DNA from: Impatiens glandulifera
Lineage: Eukaryota > Streptophyta > Magnoliopsida > Ericales > Balsaminaceae
DNA: 64,000 nucleotides
Direction of reading: 5' to 3'
Assembly: GCF_907164915.1 (NCBI RefSeq)
Contig: NC_061868.1
Location: 23,307,819-23,371,818 of the forward strand
Positions 57,640 to 64,000 of the stretch are shown in pieces; position 1 is the first letter of the stretch; each line of letters starts with the position of its first letter. Both the position numbers and the translations under genes were made by a program. Under the pieces are notes generated by a model, which was not told the DNA's origin, did no database searches, and saw only the letters and a program-made list of their open reading frames with translations.

Positions 57640-59650
57640 GACCGAGAAATTCAAGAGTCGAGAGGTTTGCCATTGTTCTCTAAGTGATTCAATATAGTCG
57701 GGGAAATGTGTTGCTATGTTGGGGAGGGTAGTTGCATGATAGTAGGGGAGGTTTGATACTCAGTAGCTGTGTTGATCGGCACTGCATTTACTAGTGTGGA
57801 CTCAAGGGGAGGAGTTTAATCAGACACTTCTTGCGAGCGAGAGGTCAGAGGACTAGCACTATATGAATTTACCGATGCACATTGTAGCTCAGCATCCCTG
57901 GAAGACTCAGTACCATGTATGATTGACAATGCTTTCAAGCATACTGAATTCATGAACTCTTGTAGCTTTTCACTAACTCTGGAATTCATCCATATAGTTT
58001 TGTCCTGTGACCTGTAATTTTCCATTCTCTAGTGACAAATTGTGTACAGGGTACCTCCTATAGCATTGACTGCGATTAACTCTCTCCTTTTGAGAGCCTC
58101 ATGTATGTTGTTAATGTAGGTCCACTTCAGGATAGAGTTCTCTTGAACTATTAACGCTTTAATCTTCATGTTAGGATCGACACTTGGTAGGAATTCAGAG
58201 AACCTACCATGAAGCCTCAGATTGCTCTAGTTTTTGAAGTTTTCCAGCTTCTCCATTGCTTTCTCCTCGACCTCCTCCATAATCAGATCAATGGTGAGTT
58301 TCTCTAAGGAGGGAGCCTTAGTGTTCAAGAATTGCTAGTTCTTTTCCTTCATCTGCAACTTCGACAGGTCGTACAATAGTTGGGACTGGTTCCCTTATTT
58401 CAATACCTTTAGCAGCTGGAGCTCTTGTTATGGTAGCTACTGGTGAAACATTTGTTAAAGGAGCAACTGCTATTAGAGTTGGTGTTGGTCTTTCAGCATG
58501 CTTATCAGATGACTCTACAGTTGGTGCTTCAGTAAAGAATACAGTTGGTGCTTCAGTAAAGAATACAGTTGGTGCTTAGGCTAGTACCAATTCAGGAGTT
58601 ACTTTAGGAATTTACTCTATTGTAGGGGTTACCTCAGGAATTTCCTCTATTGTAGGGGTTACCTCAGGAATTGAGACAATGACTGTGGTGGGATTTACTT
58701 CCATCACTACATTAGAGTTTATTGTCTTTTCTACTGTTGCGTCCTTCAGTCTTGCCTTCTTTTCCTTAGAAGCCGGCTCAGCATACTCTTCTATTGAGTT
58801 GAAGGTTCGGCTGTTTGAGCTTTCAGTAGATTCCTCAAGGATTAACCTCCTTCTCCTTCCCTTTGTTGATCACTTGGAGAGGGTTGTTGACTGTCCACTG
58901 GACAGTTATGAGAATGTTTAAGGCTAGAGTCTTGTACCCCTTTTAACCTGATAAGGTAGGCACTGATCGTTCTGATGGTTAGAATCCTGGATGGATGAAC
59001 GTTCACTCCCTTCCCTGCGTTCACCTTGAGGTGCTCAAGCACTCTACTTATCTGCATAGTAAATCCAGTATGATGCTTCTTCGGGAGCATTTGCATCGCC
59101 ACTAGGGTTGTGAATAAAATCGATGACCAATTGATGGCCATTCTTTTGGTGATGGCCACCATTATTTTAAAACGGTCATGTGTGTACGCATCGAAGGACA
59201 CCACCTTAGCTCGAAAGGATTTCAGAACAATTTCGTTGAGCAGACAGTATTGTGGCTTCACCAGCCTCTTCTTTCCATCAGTAAGAATAGGATGAGAGAC
59301 ATTCGAAAAGACCGTCTGCATCTCCTTGATCGTGTCTGACAGAATCTGGTCGAATACTATGAGCTCTTCTATCGAAAGCTCAAAATATTCGGCAAACATC
59401 TCTTCAGAAATAGTGATCTCGGTACCTTTCACCCAGCATTGGATGTTATCTCGACGATCATCATTGTTGAAAAGAACTGGCGTACCTCAAGTTCGTGTAC
59501 ATTGTTGGGTCCACCAAGGAACATCTTTAGACCCTACGCTTCTAGGGTTTATAACATCTCCACTATCTTAGGAATCCCAATAGTGTAGACAGACTCGAAG
59601 TCTACCTGTAAAATGTTTTGAGAGAAAGACGCCCTTACAGATGTTTGAGA
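57640..59650 (-). pseudogene. Accessory gene E, minus-strand relative of genes A-D
   Basis: On the minus strand near 59615 it reads SQNILQVDFESVYTIG with stops, then shifts frame into an open stretch 59432-58842 (196 codons). This holds the family pattern: ISEEMFAEYFEL, LLNEIV, AINWSSILF, then HLKVNAGKGV, which matches the LKLNVGPGV region of gene C. Beyond 58840 the frame is broken but still shows protein-level tandem repeats: two copies of EIPEVTPTI (58615-58675) and two to three of APTVFFTE (58505-58580). No ATG is clear at the start. Its place between pol and LTR is the same as in the full element, with one accessory gene instead of three. Confidence 0.65.
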
Positions 59651-59771
59651 TTTCAGAGAAAAGAAGAAGAAAGTTAGGGTTAGGATTTAGATTGCATGAA
59701 ATCACAAGAGATTTCAAGACAGAAAAATATGAATCGATTTGAGACGATGAGGTATTTAGAAATGTTGGTCA

Positions 59772-59782
59772 CATATATATAA
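59772..59782 (-). promoter_or_regulatory. TATA-like box of accessory gene E
   Basis: Minus-strand TATATATATG about 130 bases upstream of the first family motif. TGACCGTTCA, similar to the MSA-like LTR box, lies about 56 bases further upstream (59838-59847). Confidence 0.4.
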
Positions 59783-59847
59783 CATGACTGTCATGTGTCT
59801 TCATGTTATTTATTTTCAAAAATTTAAATAAAAAATGTGACCGTTCA

Positions 59848-60190
59848 TTATCCAAAGGGAGATGAAACTATAGCGTATGGATAAGATCGAAAAGATGTAC
59901 CAGTCATTTGAAGAGTAGTCGTGTGATACTCAGTAAGACAACTAACTAACTGTGCTGTCCGCATGCCTTGTATTTTAGTTGAGTGTCATTACTCTTCTGA
60001 AATTACAAGTTGCTTATGCACAGCCTCGTCTGATGTACAGTGTCATCAGCCGACTCTTCTTTCAGCTGAGTTAGAGACAGTTGTTTCAACATGTCTGGCT
60101 TATCAGTTGACTATTAGATTCCCCCTAAGTTTATACATAATTAATTTAAATTTAAAAGACCTAAAATATTTCTAAAGTAAGAAAACATAG
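59848..60190 (-). other. Spacer between pol end and gene E
   Basis: No coding signal. The position corresponds to the pol to gene A spacer in the full element. Confidence 0.4.
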
Positions 60191-60490
60191 TTTCGGGGAA
60201 TGGTCTTGTGAAGATGTCAACCACTTATTGATTGGTAGGCACGAATTCCAACTGAACGTGCTTCTGTGCTACATGGTCTTGGATGAAGTGGTGTCGGATG
60301 TCGATATGCTTCGTCCTTGAGTGAAACACCGGATAATATGTGATCTTTATGGCACTAGTGTTGTCACAAAATATTGGTGACTCATTTGCCCTAATGCGAA
60401 AGTCCCTCAACTGTTGTTGAATCCACAACAACTAAGCACAACAACTGCCAACAGTAAGGTACTCTACTTCTGCTATTGAAGTGACAATAG
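60191..60490 (-). pseudogene. pol: pol fragment: RNase H end (cut by gap)
   Basis: On the minus strand, IAEVEYL near 60470, then a stop, then LLWIQQQL (about 60420), FCDNTSAI (about 60365) and [12 protein letters not shown] (about 60310), running to VPTNQ near 60225. This matches the RNase H end of the main element's pol, residue for residue over long stretches. The remainder of pol would lie in or beyond the gap, but the sequence after the gap is unrelated repeat. Confidence 0.75.
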
Positions 60491-60990
60491 NNNNNNNNNN
60501 NNNNNNNNNNNNNNNNNNNNNNNNNNNNNNNNNNNNNNNNNNNNNNNNNNNNNNNNNNNNNNNNNNNNNNNNNNNNNNNNNNNNNNNNNNNNNNNNNNNN
60601 NNNNNNNNNNNNNNNNNNNNNNNNNNNNNNNNNNNNNNNNNNNNNNNNNNNNNNNNNNNNNNNNNNNNNNNNNNNNNNNNNNNNNNNNNNNNNNNNNNNN
60701 NNNNNNNNNNNNNNNNNNNNNNNNNNNNNNNNNNNNNNNNNNNNNNNNNNNNNNNNNNNNNNNNNNNNNNNNNNNNNNNNNNNNNNNNNNNNNNNNNNNN
60801 NNNNNNNNNNNNNNNNNNNNNNNNNNNNNNNNNNNNNNNNNNNNNNNNNNNNNNNNNNNNNNNNNNNNNNNNNNNNNNNNNNNNNNNNNNNNNNNNNNNN
60901 NNNNNNNNNNNNNNNNNNNNNNNNNNNNNNNNNNNNNNNNNNNNNNNNNNNNNNNNNNNNNNNNNNNNNNNNNNNNNNNNNNNNNNNNNN
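60491..60990. other. Assembly gap (500 N)
   Basis: Exactly 500 undetermined bases, a conventional placeholder length, so true size and adjacency are unknown. Any frame across it is meaningless. Confidence 0.99.
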
Positions 60991-63900
60991 CACAGCGTGC
61001 TTATTTATTTATAATCAGACACAGCGTGCTTATTTTTTACCTATCGAACCACTTTCCAAGTAGGTTTTTATTTAAAATGTTAATATTTACCTAAAATATT
61101 TTAAATGAAAATTCTTAACCTGTTTTTTATCAATTTTTTTCTTCTAAATTTTAAAATATATAAAACACTATATTTTGCTTGAAAAATAATGAAATTGTTG
61201 ATTAAAAAGAATAGGTAGTTACAACAGATAATTTTATTTCTAAGTAAAACAATAAATAGTTACAACGATAATAGATCAAGTTAGGGTCAAAATAATTTTA
61301 ATTCGAAGTAAAAAAATAAGTCAAATATTTGGTAATCTAGAATTAATTTTTATTTGTAATTTGGTTAGACATATTAAAATTAATATGTTAATTTCAATAG
61401 ATAAACAAATTTAATTTAATTGATTTTACTTTTCATATTTTTTTTATCTATTTAAACTACCTTTTCATATTTTTTTTTTATCTATTTAAACTACCTTTTA
61501 GTAAGCGTATTTAAAAATATAACAATTCTATATTCAAATTATTTTTTTTTTGTTTAAATATAATAATTAAAATTGAATTACAATTTTTATAATTTTTTAA
61601 ATATAGAAATTGAAATATAAATAATATTTAATTATGATAATATTGAAATTAAAATTCTAATGATAATGTAATCTATAATTCAAACACATCCTAACTGATT
61701 TTCAGAAGAAAAAAAAATAGATACCTAAGTTCTAAATAAGTACGAAAATTCAATTAAGAAAGTACAAATATTAAGATACAATATTTTCATGATAAAATAT
61801 AGGTCATTAATCTTGTATAATAATAATTTTCAAGAGAAACGAGACACTGATTTTTGTAAACACAACGACTTTATTGTGTATTTTCAATAATCCTATCGAT
61901 TTTCCATGATCTAGGGCCACTTTCATACATGATTCTTCACTCCATAAATAAAATCAAAATTGAAAAAAAATGAAATATAACCCAAAACTTATAACATAAA
62001 TAAAATTTTCTACAAATTCTAAACAGTCAAAACAAGAGCCAATTACCATTTGAGGCTCAAACTTTAAATTGAGCTATATGAAGCTCGAACTATCATATTT
62101 TTGGCAATTTCGGACTTTTTACTAAACGGATGTTAGATCCGTCTATTTTTTAATTCATTTGCATTAAAACTTGTCACTTTTGTTAGTTTAATATTACATT
62201 TTTATTAATTATTTAATGATTTCTTCGAGTTGTACACTATGGTAAAGAAAACCTCATGCCCATTTCAGACCTTGATCGAATTTACTTCTGGTACTTACTG
62301 AATTTTGCGGTTTCTTTTTATATAGGGATAAAAAAATTGGAGTTTTATATTGTTCACTAAATCAGTAATTAGTGGGTTTTAACAATGATCAATATTTTTT
62401 ATATTTATTAAAGCTCTTTGAAACGTGTCTTGAGATTTATATTTATCGTAAAGTACAAGATTATTATATATTCCAAGATTATGCAATTCAATTAATTCTT
62501 TTTACTATACCTCTAAAAAATATAGTGATGAATGTGAAAAATATGGAGGTTGAAAATGGTGATGAAGAATATTTTGAAGAATTTATTGAAATTGAGATAA
62601 TTATTAAAGATTTCTCAATTCAATGCAATCTTAAGGATCAATGTGAGGTTGAAACAAAAATTTCAAATTTATCTTTCCAAAATCTTAACAAAATTTATTT
62701 TGGTTTTGGTTAACATATTTTACATTTATTCTAATATTAAATATTGAAAAGATAATTTAATTTCATTATAAGTAAGGAAAAATAATGAGTCATATAAATA
62801 AACATATTAAAAATAATAAAAATGATTTAGATAAGAGGAAAAGATGTTGCCGATATGTTTAATAACTTCGACACCAGAAGAGGAAGAGATGATGCAGACA
62901 TGTTTAAAAATCTTGACGTCTTCACCCGATAATCGATTATATATGTGTAAGGACATTAAGTAAATTATATGATAATTTGTTTTTTAAATTAAATAAAAAA
63001 TAATAACTATTTTATAGCAAAGATTAAAATAACATTGATTTATAATTCTAAATTTTAAATATTTTAAATGCATCATAGTAATATTTTATAATTAAGCATA
63101 TAATAAGAGACAATACCACCCACAAATCACATAATAGGTTATTGACACAATTATAATCAGGCACATGGTGCTTATTTTAGACCAACACTATCACATTTTA
63201 AGCATGTTTTTATTGAAAATGTTATAATTTACATAAAATATTTCAAATAAAATTTCTTAACTTTTGTTTTTATCAACTGTGTTTCTTCAAAATTTTAAAA
63301 CATATAAAACCCTAAATTTTGTGAAAAATCATAAAATTGTGCTAGTGATTCAATAATATTTTTTTATATGTTTTTCTTTTATATTTATTATATATTGTTC
63401 AGTAATAATTAAGAGAACTATATCTCTTTATTTCCTCCATGTACGTTGTTACTATAATAATAGATCGATTGGGCTCAAAATAATTTTAATTCGAAGTAGA
63501 AGAATAAGTCAAATATTATGTTAATTTTAATAGATAAACAAATTTTATTTATTAGATTGTACTTTCAATATTTAATTTTTAAATATTAAAGTTAACTTTT
63601 TGTAAGTTTTAGTGTATTTTAAGAATTTAACTAATCTATATTCAAATTAATTTTATTTTGTTTGTTCAAATATAAGAATTAAAATTGAATTACAATTTTC
63701 TATAATTTTTTAAATATAGAAATTGAATTATAAATCTATTTTAATTATGATAAAACTGAAATTAAAATTTTAATTATAATATCGTCTATAATTCAAACAC
63801 ATCCTAAATGATTTTCGAAAGATTAAGAAACAAATTAGATCCCTAATTTCTAAATAAGTAAGAAAATTGAATTAAGAAAATGTAAGTATTAAGGTACAAG

Positions 63901-64000
63901 ATTTTCATGATAAAATGTAGGACATTAATCTTGTATAGTAACAATCTTTAAAAGAGACGAGTCACCGATATTTTCTAACACTCCGACTTTATTATGTATC
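60991..64000 (-). repeat. Inverted-repeat arm paired with 30740-33560
   Basis: Reverse complement of 30740-33560 with small insertions, running to the window end. A 29-base direct repeat containing CACAGCGTGCTTATTT stands at its left edge (60991 and 61020). The monomer landmark is at 62915, now in plus orientation. Apart from the fragment at 62372, no gene is seen. Confidence 0.7.
62372..62713 (+). pseudogene. MULE N-terminal fragment, second open copy (113 codons)
   Basis: Starts MGFNNDQYF and carries the same acidic centre as the minus-strand frame at 32193-32510, differing at a handful of residues. It runs a few codons longer into monomer sequence (NKIYFGFG). It lacks the DNA-binding and catalytic regions. 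Both copies staying open while the parent MULEs are riddled with stops is notable, but the frame is short and the duplication may be recent. Confidence 0.5.

Larger units (their letters stand above)
56631..57640 (-). mobile_element. LTR of a decayed minus-strand element, interrupted by a SINE
   Basis: Read on the minus strand, the LTR ends in CGATCATAGCA at 56631. It has AAGAATAGAAACAGATTTTC like the block at 53520, and the hairpin module (56847-56903). The SINE at 56970-57470 splits it. Its upstream border with the accessory gene is not sharp; 57640 is approximate. Confidence 0.55.

Noticed and set aside
60391..61014. Open frames spanning the N run
   Set aside because: They consist almost wholly of undetermined residues and are artefacts of the gap.

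Overview
The window looks like gene-poor, repeat-dense nuclear DNA of a flowering plant. Long AT-rich tracts hold nested transposable elements in several states of decay, and I found no intact single-copy host gene. The accessory proteins of the retroelements remind me of uncharacterised retrotransposon-linked proteins in Gesneriaceae and other Lamiales. That taxonomic guess is from memory and unverified.

Layout. 1-3376 is the 3' part of a Ty1/copia-type LTR retrotransposon: the C-terminal two thirds of an accessory coiled-coil gene, duplicated polypurine tracts and a 1258-bp LTR. 3377-4489 is a fragment of a related element with palindromic repeats, a TATA box and a broken accessory gene. 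From about 4479 to 23050 lies a large imperfect inverted repeat. Its left arm runs into a higher-order tandem array (about 1.17-kb monomers paired into a 2.34-kb unit, to 17451). A 1.4-kb solo LTR (17452-18855) sits exactly where repeat orientation flips. 18856-35978 holds reverse-oriented copies of the same monomer, two pseudogenes of a Mutator-like (MULE) transposase on the minus strand, and isolated fragments of its N-terminal region.

The centrepiece is a complete 13,656-bp LTR retrotransposon at 35979-49634. It has 1270-bp LTRs differing at about 15 positions, a 5-bp target duplication GTTTA, a tRNA-Met-type primer site, gag, pol in copia order (protease, integrase, reverse transcriptase, RNase H), and then three accessory genes (A, B, C). 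Each accessory gene has its own TATA box. A and B are frameshifted copies of one short domain. C is an intact 895-codon gene joining that domain to nuclear-localisation signals and a long coiled coil.

49635-56630 returns to MULE-related repeats. These are interrupted by an LTR-like block carrying a palindromic minisatellite (52231-53620), an unrecognised pseudogene, an array of short hairpins (54890-55370) and a third MULE pseudogene. 56631-60490 is a decayed minus-strand relative of the main element (LTR with an inserted SINE, accessory gene, RNase H end of pol), cut by a 500-base assembly gap. 60991-64000 is an inverted copy of 30740-33560.

Taken together, gag and pol would drive copying of the element. 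The separately promoted accessory genes are the unusual part: they recur in all four element remnants that reach this zone and encode probable nuclear proteins of unknown role. The LTRs share a hairpin module with compensating base changes, a palindrome, and an MSA-like box beside the TATA box.
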